A stretch of 64,000 nt of DNA from Synechococcus sp. BIOS-U3-1 (GTDB taxonomy: Bacteria; Cyanobacteriota; Cyanobacteriia; PCC-6307; Cyanobiaceae). A program made the position numbers and the translations under genes. The notes below the pieces were generated by a model, which saw only the letters and a program-made list of their open reading frames with translations, was not told the origin of the DNA and ran no database searches. Within the stretch, counting starts at the first letter, position 1, and every line of letters starts with the position of its first letter. The stretch is from the NCBI RefSeq assembly GCF_014279975.1, contig NZ_CP047936.1:1-64000 (forward strand), read 5' to 3'. Below are positions 10,607-19,578 of the stretch, piece after piece.

Positions 10607-11266
10607 GTGTCAGCTCCCTCCCAAGACTCTTCTTTGCGTGCCGCGCCCTTATTGCGCTGGTTGGGAATCACGTTGGTGCTTCTGCTCGCTTTGCAGATCG
10701 GAGTGGTGCTCAGTGCTGCGGATTGGAGCAATGGGGTATTTCAGCAACTCTTGATCGAACGCCTCGTAAGCCAGGCGCCGATGGGTTTCGTCGGTTTGCT
10801 GTTGATGCTGATTGGGTCTCGCCTGGATCACCCGCAGCAGCTCCGTACACCGATCCGCTGGGTCGTCTGCATTGTTTCCGCAGTTCTGGCTGTGCTCATG
10901 ATTGCGGTGATTATCCCCGGAATTTCAGGGAATCAATCCTTGATGGGGGAGGCCGATCAGGCCCTTGAGCAAAGCCGCAATCAGCTGGCGATGGCCGAAA
11001 GGGAATCGGCTAAACCGGGAACTGCAAAAGTTTTCGGAGAGCAATTAGCTCAGGCTGGTCGGCTTCCTGCTGATGCCACCGAAGAGGACAAGATCCAGGC
11101 AGCTCAGGAGTATTTCGAGAACCAGTTGACCCAGATGCGCGAGCAGATCCAGCAGGCTGAACGCCAACGTGAACTGACGATCAATCAGCGTTTCTTCGGT
11201 GGCACCATCAGTGCTGCCGTCCTGGCTGTGGCACTGGTTTTGCTCGCTCTCGGCGCTGTCCTCTAG
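10607..11266 (+). CDS. Membrane protein with coiled coil (HpsJ-like)
   Basis: The 219-residue integral membrane protein has four hydrophobic segments (about residues 20-40, 55-70, 84-106, 196-217). Between the third and fourth is a long, charged, Glu/Gln-rich helical stretch (residues 115-190) that looks like a coiled coil. The arrangement resembles the cyanobacterial HpsJ family, but I assign this only by overall architecture. It starts with GTG, divergent from queG, and runs into the DUF502 gene with a 49-base gap. Function is unknown; a role in envelope or secretion is possible. Confidence 0.7.
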   Translation: MSAPSQDSSLRAAPLLRWLGITLVLLLALQIGVVLSAADWSNGVFQQLLIERLVSQAPMGFVGLLLMLIGSRLDHPQQLRTPIRWVVCIVSAVLAVLMIAVIIPGISGNQSLMGEADQALEQSRNQLAMAERESAKPGTAKVFGEQLAQAGRLPADATEEDKIQAAQEYFENQLTQMREQIQQAERQRELTINQRFFGGTISAAVLAVALVLLALGAVL

Positions 11267-11315
11267 TCGCTGGTTAAGTTGGTGGGACTCGTTGGCTCCT
11301 GGCCCCCGGCGTTCC

Positions 11316-12053
11316 TTGGTTCAGTCCAATTCAAGACCTGACCTGTCGCTTAGCGCCAGGCTTCAGAATGATCTCAAGAACGATCTAATTGCGGGTCTTC
11401 TGGTGGTCATTCCGCTTGCCACCACCATCTGGCTTTCCACGGTTGTCAGCAAATTTGTGCTGGCGTTCGTTACATCGATTCCGAAACAGTTCAATCCATT
11501 CATCAACCTCAATCCCCTGCTTCAGGATTTGATCAATCTGGCGCTCGGGCTGACGGTTCCCTTAATGGGAATTCTCTTGATCGGTTTGATGGCGCGAAAC
11601 ATCGTTGGTCGATGGCTGTTGGAATTCGGTGAGGGAACTCTGCAGCGCATTCCTCTAGCCGGTTCTGTTTACAAAACGCTCAAACAGCTGCTGGAAACGT
11701 TTCTTCGCGATAACTCCCGCCGTTTTCGACGCGTTGTGCTGGTGGAGTACCCGCGCGAGGGTCTTTACAGCGTCGGTTTTGTGACCGGCCAAGTTGGGCC
11801 GTCTCTTCAGTCAGATCTCGGTCAGAACCTTTTGAGTGTGTTTATCCCTACGGCACCCAACCCCACCACAGGTTGGTACACCCTTGTTCCAGAGGGCTCC
11901 GTTAAAGAACTCGATATTTCTGTTGAGGATGCGTTCCGAACCATCATCTCCGCCGGCATTGTGAATCCGGACGAACGCGAAGCTCCGGTAAATCGCAGTT
12001 TTTCCAGTCTGATCGCTCAGCTCAGAGCATCTGTGGCACCCTCATCGTCATGA
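11316..12053 (+). CDS. DUF502 family membrane protein
   Basis: The 245-residue protein has two transmembrane segments, near residues 20-40 and 65-90 (LNPLLQDLINLALGLTVPLM), followed by a soluble domain. Conserved DUF502 phrases include IPLAGSVYKTLKQLLETF and FVTGQVGP. The family is widespread in bacteria and plants (COV-like) and has no settled function. A TTG at 11316 gives MVQSNSRPDLSLSARLQ and a normal family length; the longer frame would overlap the previous gene. It lies 28 bases before nusB. Confidence 0.85.
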   Translation: MVQSNSRPDLSLSARLQNDLKNDLIAGLLVVIPLATTIWLSTVVSKFVLAFVTSIPKQFNPFINLNPLLQDLINLALGLTVPLMGILLIGLMARNIVGRWLLEFGEGTLQRIPLAGSVYKTLKQLLETFLRDNSRRFRRVVLVEYPREGLYSVGFVTGQVGPSLQSDLGQNLLSVFIPTAPNPTTGWYTLVPEGSVKELDISVEDAFRTIISAGIVNPDEREAPVNRSFSSLIAQLRASVAPSSS

Positions 12054-12081
12054 GTCGTTCGCTCGATACATCCCGCCGCTT

Positions 12082-12708
12082 ATGCAAACCCGAACTCTCT
12101 CCCGTGAGCTTGCACTGTTTGTGCTCGGTCAGTGCGCTGAACGAGAGCGTTCCTCAGCGGCCCAGGACAATCTTGAGACACTGCTTCAGAAAGCGCTCGA
12201 TAGCCTGATGCAGCACTGGCGCGAGGTCCTTGACCATTGCGCTGGTGATCTGGACAAGGCTCAGCAGTCTCTGCTCGATAGCGAGTTGCAGGACGGTAAT
12301 GCCTCCACCGATATGGCCTCTGTTCGGACCCATCTGCGGGACACGCTCACTGGGGCTGAACAGGTGCTCAATGGTCTCTCGGCCAGTCTCGAATTGCCTC
12401 GTCTTCTGGCGCTTGCTGATCAGGAACAGGTTCGTCAGGAAGCCATGCGTCGAATCCAGTTGGTTCTGAAGTCTCGTCAGGACATCGACGCTCAACTGGA
12501 TGGCGTTATGGAAGGTTGGAGACTCAGCCGGCTGCCTCGCATTGATCGCGACATCCTGCGCTTGGCAGTGGTCGATCTGCGTTCCATGAACACCCCAGCT
12601 TCCGTGGCCTGCAGTGAAGCTGTTGAGTTGGCTAACCGCTACAGCGATGAACAGGGTCGTCGCATGATCAATGGAGTTCTGCGGCGTCTTCAGAACGCCA
12701 CCTCTTAG
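12082..12708 (+). CDS. nusB: Transcription antitermination factor NusB
   Basis: NusB binds boxA RNA with NusE (S10) to support rRNA transcription antitermination. The 208-residue product is longer than the usual 140-160 because of an inserted N-terminal helical region. The C-terminal core is typical: SRLPRIDRDILRLAVVDLRSM near residue 150 and ACSEAVELANRYSDEQGRRMINGVL near 175. It lies 17 bases before ftsY and is probably co-transcribed with it. The extended N-terminal half is usual for cyanobacterial NusB as far as I know. Confidence 0.93.
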   Translation: MQTRTLSRELALFVLGQCAERERSSAAQDNLETLLQKALDSLMQHWREVLDHCAGDLDKAQQSLLDSELQDGNASTDMASVRTHLRDTLTGAEQVLNGLSASLELPRLLALADQEQVRQEAMRRIQLVLKSRQDIDAQLDGVMEGWRLSRLPRIDRDILRLAVVDLRSMNTPASVACSEAVELANRYSDEQGRRMINGVLRRLQNATS

Positions 12709-12725
12709 GCGCTGCTTTTATTCGA

Positions 12726-14345
12726 ATGGTTTACGACTGGTTCAATCGAAGCCCGGAGTCTCCCCAGCCTTCCGAGCCGTCACCGAAGCCTGAGCAGGCT
12801 GTTGATCCTGCAATCGCCCCGGACAGCTCCGGGGAGATCGCATCGATCGAAGAATCCGTGCAGGAGTCATCGGAGCAGTCCGCCGAGGCTTCCGCTGAGG
12901 ATGACCCGCTCGAGTGGGCACGGCAGGCCTATGCGCGACTGAAAGCGCAAAAGGAGCTTGACAAGACCACGCAGTCAGCAGCGCCGGAATCGTCGATTAG
13001 TGCTGAGCCGGTTGCAGTGGCTTCCGAGCCACCTGCGCCCGAATCTGCGGTTCCAGCTCCGCAACCCGACTCACAACAGACCTCTGCATCCCAACAGCCT
13101 TCTGCATCCCAACAGCCTTCTGCATCTCAACAGCCTTCTGCATCTCAACAGCCTTCTGCATCTCAACAGCCTTCTGCACCTGGACTGTCCCTGCTGGAGC
13201 AGGCTGCGGCGCAGCGCCAGGAACGACAGCAGCAGCTGGAGCAGGTTTCACCCCCTGTTGCTGCTGAGTCAGTAACGGCGACGCCAGTCCGGCCTCAGGA
13301 GACGGCTGATCAGTCTGACGAGCCAAGTCTTGGCGAGTTCGATGAAACCTTCACCTGGTCAGCAGAGGTCCTTGCCGCCCAGGGTCTTCGGGCTGATCAG
13401 ATCACCCTTGAAGAGATCGATTGGCTCGGCCGTCTGCGTCAGGGGCTTGAAAAGACCCGTCAAGGCTTTGTCACAGGTCTGCTGGAAAACCTCGGCGATG
13501 ACCCACTGACCCCGGAGGTGCTTGACGACCTCGAGTCGCTGCTTCTGAGGGCAGATGCAGGAGTTCAGGCCACAGACCAAGTGCTCGATGCTTTGCGAAC
13601 GCGCATGAATGAACAGGTTGTGGATCCCACCGAGGGCATCCGCTTCCTCAAGGAACAGTTGCGTGATCTGCTCGACAAGCCCACGCGTGACAGCGGTGTG
13701 AAGTTGCTTGCTCCTCAGCGTGATCAGCTCAATGTCTGGCTGATGGTCGGTGTGAACGGCGTCGGCAAGACCACAACCCTTGGCAAACTCGCGAATCTCG
13801 CGGTTCGAAGTGGTTATTCGGCGCTGATCGCCGCAGCCGACACCTTCAGGGCCGCGGCCGTTCAGCAGGTGCAGGTCTGGGGAGACCGCAGTGATGTGGC
13901 GGTGATTTCGAACCCTTCATCGAATGCTGACCCAGCGGCAGTGGTCTTCGATGCCATCGGAGCAGCCCGAGCCAAGGGCACTGATCTTGTGTTGGTTGAC
14001 ACGGCCGGTCGCCTTCAGACGAAGCACAACTTGATGGAGGAATTGGAGAAGATTCGTCGCGTCGTGGATCGTCTGGCTCCTGAAGCTCATGTGGAATCCC
14101 TGCTCGTTCTCGATGCCAGTCAGGGTCAGAATGGCCTCAAGCAGGCGATGGCCTTTGCCAAAACTGTTGGACTCACCGGTGTGGTGATCACCAAGCTCGA
14201 TGGAACGGCCCGAGGTGGAGTGGCTCTGGCTGTGGCCTCCGAGGCCGGGCTGCCGATCCGCTTTATCGGTGCCGGTGAGGGAATCCGGGATCTGCGGCCG
14301 TTCAACAGTTTCGAGTTTGTTGAAGCACTGCTGGCTGGTCGCTGA
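12726..14345 (+). CDS. ftsY: Signal recognition particle receptor FtsY
   Basis: FtsY is the SRP-receptor GTPase that delivers ribosomes to the membrane or thylakoid translocon. The 539-residue protein has a long acidic, Gln/Ser/Pro-rich N-terminal region (about 1-210) and then the NG domain. GTPase motifs are GVNGVGKTTTLGKL (near residue 340), DTFRAAAVQQ, DTAGRLQTK and TKLDGTARGG. The N-terminal region contains a perfect tandem SASQQP repeat (13083-13172). It is preceded by nusB and followed by a PP2C phosphatase gene, the usual picocyanobacterial order. Confidence 0.96.
   Translation: MVYDWFNRSPESPQPSEPSPKPEQAVDPAIAPDSSGEIASIEESVQESSEQSAEASAEDDPLEWARQAYARLKAQKELDKTTQSAAPESSISAEPVAVASEPPAPESAVPAPQPDSQQTSASQQPSASQQPSASQQPSASQQPSASQQPSAPGLSLLEQAAAQRQERQQQLEQVSPPVAAESVTATPVRPQETADQSDEPSLGEFDETFTWSAEVLAAQGLRADQITLEEIDWLGRLRQGLEKTRQGFVTGLLENLGDDPLTPEVLDDLESLLLRADAGVQATDQVLDALRTRMNEQVVDPTEGIRFLKEQLRDLLDKPTRDSGVKLLAPQRDQLNVWLMVGVNGVGKTTTLGKLANLAVRSGYSALIAAADTFRAAAVQQVQVWGDRSDVAVISNPSSNADPAAVVFDAIGAARAKGTDLVLVDTAGRLQTKHNLMEELEKIRRVVDRLAPEAHVESLLVLDASQGQNGLKQAMAFAKTVGLTGVVITKLDGTARGGVALAVASEAGLPIRFIGAGEGIRDLRPFNSFEFVEALLAGR
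13083..13172 (+). repeat. Five tandem 18-bp repeats inside ftsY
   Basis: The unit TCTGCATCYCAACAGCCT occurs five times in exact register, encoding (SASQQP)5. The first two copies carry C at the variable base and the last three carry T. The array lies in the non-conserved acidic linker region of FtsY, where length change is likely to be tolerated. Confidence 0.95.
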
Positions 14346-14426
14346 AGGTTGTCCTCAAGGCGGATCTGAAGCAATCAGCTTTCTCCGTTCAGAGTTGCTA
14401 CCTTGCGGTTCCTGCCAGGGGCTGCC

Positions 14427-15836
14427 GTGAGCAGCAATTCATCACGGCGCCATCCGGCCTCTTCGCTTCGCTCAGGGCCTTCGTCCCTGACGGCGACAAC
14501 GTCGCTGCGACAGTTGCTCGACAGTCTTTCCAAGGAACAGCGTGCCAATCAGGAGCTGCTGGTTTCGATCGGTTTTGCGCTGCGCAGTTTCACCAACCTC
14601 AATCGTTTCCTTGAGCTTGTGCCGGTTGTGGCTTCTCGTCTGGTGGGAGTCGATGGGGCACTGCTCATCCCTTTTCAGGCTGACGGACGTCTGTGGACAG
14701 ATCAGTTGCAGCTGCTGTCGGTTTTGCGTTCGGAGACGTTGTTGCAGGCGGTGATCAACCATGAGCCTGGACGTTCGGCCGGCTTTGGTTCTGATGATGC
14801 CCTCGTGCTTGGCCTGGATCGACTGGTGCAAAGTCACCTCGGATCGGCCGGCGTGTTCGCAACCTCTCTGGTGGCCAGAGGTCGTCAGCGCGGACGCCTC
14901 TATGTGTTCAACACGACCGGCCCGCTGGTCTGGAGCGATGCCCATCGCCGAAATGTGCAGCTGGTGGCTGATCTCACCGGTGTTGCGATCGAAAACGATC
15001 AGATGCTCCAAGAGGCCCGGCTGCATGAGCGCATGGATCGCCAGCTCAGCATCGGTGCCGAGATTCAGGCCCAGTTGCTGCCGGATCATTGTCCGGTGAT
15101 TGAGGGTGTCGAACTGGCGGCTCGTTGCCGTCCGGCTTTTCAGGTGGGTGGTGACTACTACGACTTCATCCCCACACGTCCAGAGTTGATTGGTCGTCGG
15201 CGAGAGCGTGGTCGCTGGTCGCTGGTGATGGGCGATGTGATGGGTAAGGGCGTTCCAGCCGGTCTGCTGATGACCATGCTGCGTGGCATGTTGCGTGCGG
15301 AAGTGCTGAGCGGATTACCGCCTGACCGCATCCTTCATGACCTCAACCAGCTCGCGCTTGAGGATCTGTCCCAGTCGCATCGCTTTGTGACGCTGTTTTA
15401 TTCGGATTTTGATCCGAGAACGCGTCGACTTCGCTTTGCTAATGCTGCGCATAATCCGCCTTTGATCTGGCGGGCTCAGCAACGCTGCATCAGTCGTTTG
15501 GATGCACCGGGTTTGTTGATCGGTCTGCAGCCCGAGGCGGAATATGGAAGTGGTTCCACGGTTCTCGAACCCGGCGACGTGCTGCTGTACTACACCGATG
15601 GCGTCACCGAGGCACCGGGGTTGACCGGTGATCGCTTCGATGAGGCGCGCCTGATTCGCAACCTCGAGACCGCCTGTCGTTCGGGTACCGGTTCGCAGGG
15701 AATTCTTGATCAGTTGTTCAGTCGTCTTGATCGCTTTGTGGGGGCGGATCGACAGCTCGAAGATGATGCCTCGATGGTGGTTCTCAAGGTTCGGGAGGAG
15801 GTGATGTTGCCATCGGTTCCAAGGTCTCCGGCCTGA
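14427..15836 (+). CDS. PP2C-type (SpoIIE/RsbU-like) serine phosphatase with GAF-like domain
   Basis: The 469-residue signalling phosphatase has an N-terminal GAF-like segment (about residues 60-190) and a C-terminal SpoIIE-type PP2C domain. Metal-binding and core motifs are visible: GGDYYDFIP near 250, VMGDVMGKGVPAGLLM near 275, NAAHNPPLIW near 350, YYTDGVTEAP and DDASMVVLKV at the end. Family members dephosphorylate anti-sigma antagonists in partner-switching systems, and no such partner is encoded nearby. GTG at 14427 is preferred over TTG at 14403. It lies between ftsY and argH. Confidence 0.9.
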   Translation: MSSNSSRRHPASSLRSGPSSLTATTSLRQLLDSLSKEQRANQELLVSIGFALRSFTNLNRFLELVPVVASRLVGVDGALLIPFQADGRLWTDQLQLLSVLRSETLLQAVINHEPGRSAGFGSDDALVLGLDRLVQSHLGSAGVFATSLVARGRQRGRLYVFNTTGPLVWSDAHRRNVQLVADLTGVAIENDQMLQEARLHERMDRQLSIGAEIQAQLLPDHCPVIEGVELAARCRPAFQVGGDYYDFIPTRPELIGRRRERGRWSLVMGDVMGKGVPAGLLMTMLRGMLRAEVLSGLPPDRILHDLNQLALEDLSQSHRFVTLFYSDFDPRTRRLRFANAAHNPPLIWRAQQRCISRLDAPGLLIGLQPEAEYGSGSTVLEPGDVLLYYTDGVTEAPGLTGDRFDEARLIRNLETACRSGTGSQGILDQLFSRLDRFVGADRQLEDDASMVVLKVREEVMLPSVPRSPA

Positions 15837-15868
15837 CAAGCTGAATGAATCTGTGTTGAGGGCGGACC

Positions 15869-17281
15869 ATGGCAGGTGGAGTGACGGGCGGAGGCTCCTC
15901 CACCTGGAGTGACCGGTTCGAACAGGGACTGCATCCGGCGATTGAACGGTTCAATGCCTCGATCGGCTTCGACATCCATCTCCTTCAGGAGGATCTGGAT
16001 GGTTCAGTCGCCCATGCCCGCATGTTGGCCGAGTGCGGCGTAATTGCCTCGGTGGAGGCTGATCAGCTCTGCAGCGGTCTGGAACAGATCCGCGCAGAAG
16101 CGGCTGCCGGCAGCTTCAATCCCGGCCTTGACGATGAGGATGTGCACTTCGCTGTCGAGCGCAGGTTGATTGCCCTGCTGGGGCCGGTGGGAAAAAAGTT
16201 GCACACCGGACGCAGTCGCAATGATCAGGTGGGCACCGATCTGCGTCTGTGGCTTCGTCGTCGAATTGATGAGCTTGACCCGCAGGTGCGGATGTTTCAG
16301 ACCGCTCTGCTGCGTCAGGCGCTTGATCACCGCAACACGCTGATTCCCGGTTACACCCACTTACAGAGGGCGCAGCCCGTTTGTTTGGCACACCACCTGC
16401 TCGCTTATGTAGAGATGCTCGAGCGGGATCGTCAGCGGTTTCAGGATGTGCGTAAGCGCGTCAACTGCTCACCGCTGGGTGCCGCAGCACTGGCTGGAAC
16501 GCCCGTGCCGATTGATCGGCGCAGCACCGCTGCAGCCCTGGGATTCGAAGATATTTATGCCAACAGCCTTGATGCTGTGAGTGATCGCGATTTCGCTGTG
16601 GAGTTTTCAGCTGCTGCATCGTTGTTGATGGTGCACCTCAGCCGTCTTGCTGAGGAGGTGATCTTCTGGGCTTCAGAGGAATGTGGATTTGTGCGCCTGA
16701 GTGATCGTTGCGCCACTGGCAGCAGCTTGATGCCGCAAAAGAAGAATCCTGATGTTCCTGAACTGGTCCGTGGCAAATGCGGTCGGGTCTTCGGTCATCT
16801 GCAGGGGCTGCTCACCATGATCAAGGGGCTGCCGCTGGCGTACAACAAGGATTTTCAGGAAGACAAGGAAGCGCTGTTTGATGTGGTGAACACCAGTGTC
16901 CAGTGCATCGAGGCGATGACGATTCTGATCGAGGAAGGGCTGAGCTTTCGTCCTGATCGTCTGGAAGCTGCTGTCGGTTCAGATTTCTCCAATGCCACCG
17001 ATGTGGCCGACTATCTGGTGGCCCGACAGGTCCCTTTCCGCGAGGCATATCAGATTGTTGGTTCTGTGGTGAAGCAGTGTCTGAGCGATGGACTATTGCT
17101 GCGTGATCTGAGCCTTGAACGTTGGCAGCAGTTTCATCCCTCGATTGACGCCGACCTGTTTGATGCTCTCGCGCCCCGACAGGTTGTTGCCGCTCGCATT
17201 AGCGAGGGCGGTACTGGGTTTGAGCGGGTCGAGGAGCAGTTGGCGCTCTGGAGCGACCGGCTCGAATTAACGAATCACTGA
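15869..17281 (+). CDS. argH: Argininosuccinate lyase
   Basis: This is the last step of arginine synthesis, splitting argininosuccinate into arginine and fumarate. The 470-residue protein has the superfamily signature [12 protein letters not shown] near residue 290, with the catalytic Ser in its flexible loop, plus [16 protein letters not shown] near 110 and [16 protein letters not shown] near 210. The ATG at 15869 gives a short Gly-rich N-terminal tail before the [16 protein letters not shown] motif. It is 32 bases downstream of the phosphatase gene. Confidence 0.97.
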   Translation: MAGGVTGGGSSTWSDRFEQGLHPAIERFNASIGFDIHLLQEDLDGSVAHARMLAECGVIASVEADQLCSGLEQIRAEAAAGSFNPGLDDEDVHFAVERRLIALLGPVGKKLHTGRSRNDQVGTDLRLWLRRRIDELDPQVRMFQTALLRQALDHRNTLIPGYTHLQRAQPVCLAHHLLAYVEMLERDRQRFQDVRKRVNCSPLGAAALAGTPVPIDRRSTAAALGFEDIYANSLDAVSDRDFAVEFSAAASLLMVHLSRLAEEVIFWASEECGFVRLSDRCATGSSLMPQKKNPDVPELVRGKCGRVFGHLQGLLTMIKGLPLAYNKDFQEDKEALFDVVNTSVQCIEAMTILIEEGLSFRPDRLEAAVGSDFSNATDVADYLVARQVPFREAYQIVGSVVKQCLSDGLLLRDLSLERWQQFHPSIDADLFDALAPRQVVAARISEGGTGFERVEEQLALWSDRLELTNH

Positions 17282-17400
17282 TCATTTCGCGAGACCGGGT
17301 CTACGCTGAATGAGCCAGAGGTTATTGATCCTTTCTTGGATCCTGAACCGATGGCTTGTCTGATCCGATTGGGTCCTTTCTCTTCAGGTCCAGCAGTCAA

Positions 17401-17970
17401 GTGAGCATTTTTGTCGGCAATCTGCCCTTCCGCGCTGAGCAGGAAGACGTGATCGAACTGTTTGCCGCTCATGGAGAGGTCACGAACTGTGCCCTTCCTC
17501 TTGAGCGTGACACCGGTCGCAAGCGTGGTTTCGCCTTCGTGGAGATGGTCGATGAAGCGGCGGAGGCCGCGGCGATCGAAGCTCTCCAGGGAGCTGAGCT
17601 AATGGGTCGTCCCCTGCGCATCAACAAGGCTGAGCCCCGCGGCAGTGCACCTCGCCGTGGTGGTGGTGGTGGCAACTACGGCGGCGGTGGTGGCGATCGT
17701 CGCTCCGGTGCCCGTGGCTGGGAAGATCGCAGCTATGGAGGGGGTTCCTCAGCCGGCGGTTCTTCAGGCGGCGGTTACAGCGGTGGTGGAGCTGCTGCTG
17801 GCGGTGGCGACCAGTCAGGTTCTCCTTACGGTGGCGGTATTGAAGACGGTCGCCGCAGTCGTCGTCGTGGTGGTGCTTCCCAGACCGATGGTGGTGGCAG
17901 CGGCTACGGCGGTGGCGGCGGTGATGGCGGTGGAGATGACTACGGCGGTTATGGCGGAGCCGAAGGCTGA
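17401..17970 (+). CDS. rbp: RNA-binding protein, single RRM plus Gly-rich tail
   Basis: This is a cyanobacterial Rbp-type protein that binds RNA. The RRM covers about residues 1-80, with RNP2 IFVGNLPF at the extreme N-terminus and RNP1 KRGFAFVEM near 43. The remaining ~110 residues are extremely rich in Gly, Ser, Arg, Tyr and Asp, an RGG-like disordered tail. GTG at 17401 (MSIFVGNLPF) is chosen because it places RNP2 as in the family; a longer frame from 17356 adds non-homologous residues. Family members are linked to cold response and mRNA localisation near thylakoids in other cyanobacteria; here that is inference. Confidence 0.92.
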   Translation: MSIFVGNLPFRAEQEDVIELFAAHGEVTNCALPLERDTGRKRGFAFVEMVDEAAEAAAIEALQGAELMGRPLRINKAEPRGSAPRRGGGGGNYGGGGGDRRSGARGWEDRSYGGGSSAGGSSGGGYSGGGAAAGGGDQSGSPYGGGIEDGRRSRRRGGASQTDGGGSGYGGGGGDGGGDDYGGYGGAEG

Positions 17971-17994
17971 GCACTGAGTTGTTCAGTTCGCCTT

Positions 17995-18999
17995 TTAAAG
18001 CCCGGCATCTTTGAGTTGCTGGGCCGACCCTTCCAGAACGTTGAGGTCTGCCCCTTTGAGCTGGGCTTGATGACCTAGATCTCGCCGCCAGTGGCGGGCA
18101 CCTGGCACTCCTTCCACCAGTTGTACAAGGTGGCGGCAGAGATCCCACAAACGTCCACCCCGTTTCAGGTGGCGTTCGGCATGGGGCATCAGGCCTGTGA
18201 TCACGTCCGAAGCTTTCACAATCCTTGGAGCTTCGCCATAGATCAGAGCATCCATCGGTGCCCAGCGCAGAGGATGTGCGTAGGCAGCCCGGCCAACCAT
18301 CGCGCCATCGCAGTGAATCAGTGCGGATAGGCATTGCTCCGGGGTGTCGAGTCCTCCGTTCAGCTCGATCATGAGTTCAGGCCTTCGTTGTTTGAGCGCG
18401 ATTACCCGCTCGTGCTGCAACGGAGGGATCGTTCGATTCTGTTTGGGATCGAGGCCATCCAGCCAGGCTTTGCGTGCATGCACGCTGAAGCGGGTGGCGC
18501 CAGCCGCCGCAACCTGATCTACAAAAGCAGTCAGCAGGGTGTCGCTATCGAGATCATCAATTCCAACCCTGTGTTTCACCGTCACCGGCAGCGCACTGGC
18601 GGCCACCATCGCTTCCACGCAGCGGGCGACGCGTTCGGGTTCTGCCATCAGGCAGGCTCCAAAATTGCCGGCCTGAACTCGAGGACTTGGGCAGCCCACA
18701 TTGAGGTTGATTTCGTCATAGCCCCAGTCCGCTGCCATACGCGAGGCCTCTGCGAGCAGTTGTGGCTGATCACCGCCCACTTGCAGTGCGATCGGATGCT
18801 CTTCCACATCGAAGTCGAGTAGGCGTTCTCTTCGCTTGGTGTAGTGAAGCGCCTGGGCTACCACCATTTCGCTATACAGCAGTGCATGACAGCTGATCTG
18901 GCGCATTAGCTGGCGGAAATGCCGGTCTGTGCAGTCCAGCATTGGAGCGATGCTGAAGCGCCAGCAAGGTTCCCGATCGGTTTTGGTGAGGGAATCCAT
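17995..18999 (-). CDS. dusA: tRNA-dihydrouridine synthase (DusA-type)
   Basis: This FMN enzyme reduces specific uridines in the tRNA D-loop. The 334-residue protein shows SIAPMLDCTDRHFRQLMRQI near residue 17, the catalytic-Cys motif NLNVGCPSPRVQAGNFGACL near 95 and VKHRVGIDD near 140. DusA-type length and the YTKRRERLLDF segment near 55 fit. It converges on the RNA-binding protein gene with a 24-base gap, and its 5' end faces msrB. Confidence 0.94.
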   Translation of the reverse strand: MDSLTKTDREPCWRFSIAPMLDCTDRHFRQLMRQISCHALLYSEMVVAQALHYTKRRERLLDFDVEEHPIALQVGGDQPQLLAEASRMAADWGYDEINLNVGCPSPRVQAGNFGACLMAEPERVARCVEAMVAASALPVTVKHRVGIDDLDSDTLLTAFVDQVAAAGATRFSVHARKAWLDGLDPKQNRTIPPLQHERVIALKQRRPELMIELNGGLDTPEQCLSALIHCDGAMVGRAAYAHPLRWAPMDALIYGEAPRIVKASDVITGLMPHAERHLKRGGRLWDLCRHLVQLVEGVPGARHWRRDLGHQAQLKGADLNVLEGSAQQLKDAGL

Positions 19000-19065
19000 C
19001 CCTCCATGCTGCCTGGTTCCTGGTTCCGAGTTGTCTAGAACAGATCAATCAATGACGCGACATCG

Positions 19066-19578
19066 GTGATACCCTCCACCCTCGAAAAGTGGCTCTTGAG
19101 CAGGCGCTCCATGCTGTTCGCCACGGTTTCAGGGCTAGTTGGTGTTTTCCTGGCTCCGAAGAAGGTGTCCGCTGCTTCCGATGCATCGGATGCGCAGTGG
19201 GATCTCTCCGATCAGGAATGGAAGAAACGGTTATCTACAGATTCGTATCAGGTGCTGCGAAGGGAAGGCACTGAGCCGCCATTCACCAGTGAGCTCAACA
19301 GTGAGAAGAGATCCGGTACTTATCACTGTGCAGGTTGCGATCTGTCGCTGTTCTCATCCCAGGCCAAGTTCGACAGTGGCACGGGTTGGCCAAGCTTCTG
19401 GCAGCCCCTCCCAGGTGCCATCGACACGAAAGTAGATTTCAAGCTGATTGTTCCTCGCACGGAATACCACTGCAGCCGCTGCGGCGGCCACCAGGGTCAT
19501 GTGTTCAATGACGGTCCCAGGCCCACCGGCAAGCGCTACTGCAATAACGGCGTCGCTCTGCGCTTCCAGCCCGCTTGA
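19066..19578 (+). CDS. msrB: Peptide-methionine (R)-S-oxide reductase, exported
   Basis: MsrB repairs R-methionine sulfoxide in oxidised proteins. The 170-residue product has both structural zinc pairs (CAGC and CSRC, near residues 90 and 139), the GTGWPSF motif and the catalytic Cys in RYCNNG near 162. The N-terminus SRRSMLFATVSGLVG followed by an Ala-rich cleavage region looks like a twin-arginine signal, so it may act in the periplasm or thylakoid lumen. The start GTG at 19066 is needed to include this signal. Its 3' end overlaps the next gene by about 70 bases. Confidence 0.92.
   Translation: MIPSTLEKWLLSRRSMLFATVSGLVGVFLAPKKVSAASDASDAQWDLSDQEWKKRLSTDSYQVLRREGTEPPFTSELNSEKRSGTYHCAGCDLSLFSSQAKFDSGTGWPSFWQPLPGAIDTKVDFKLIVPRTEYHCSRCGGHQGHVFNDGPRPTGKRYCNNGVALRFQPA

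Noticed and set aside
13083-13172. CRISPR-like array
   Set aside because: The 18-bp units are directly adjacent without spacers and are in frame inside ftsY. No CRISPR array or cas gene was seen anywhere in the window.
17621-18334. His/Arg-rich minus-strand frame
   Set aside because: It arises from the complement of the Gly-rich codons of the RNA-binding protein and extends across dusA.
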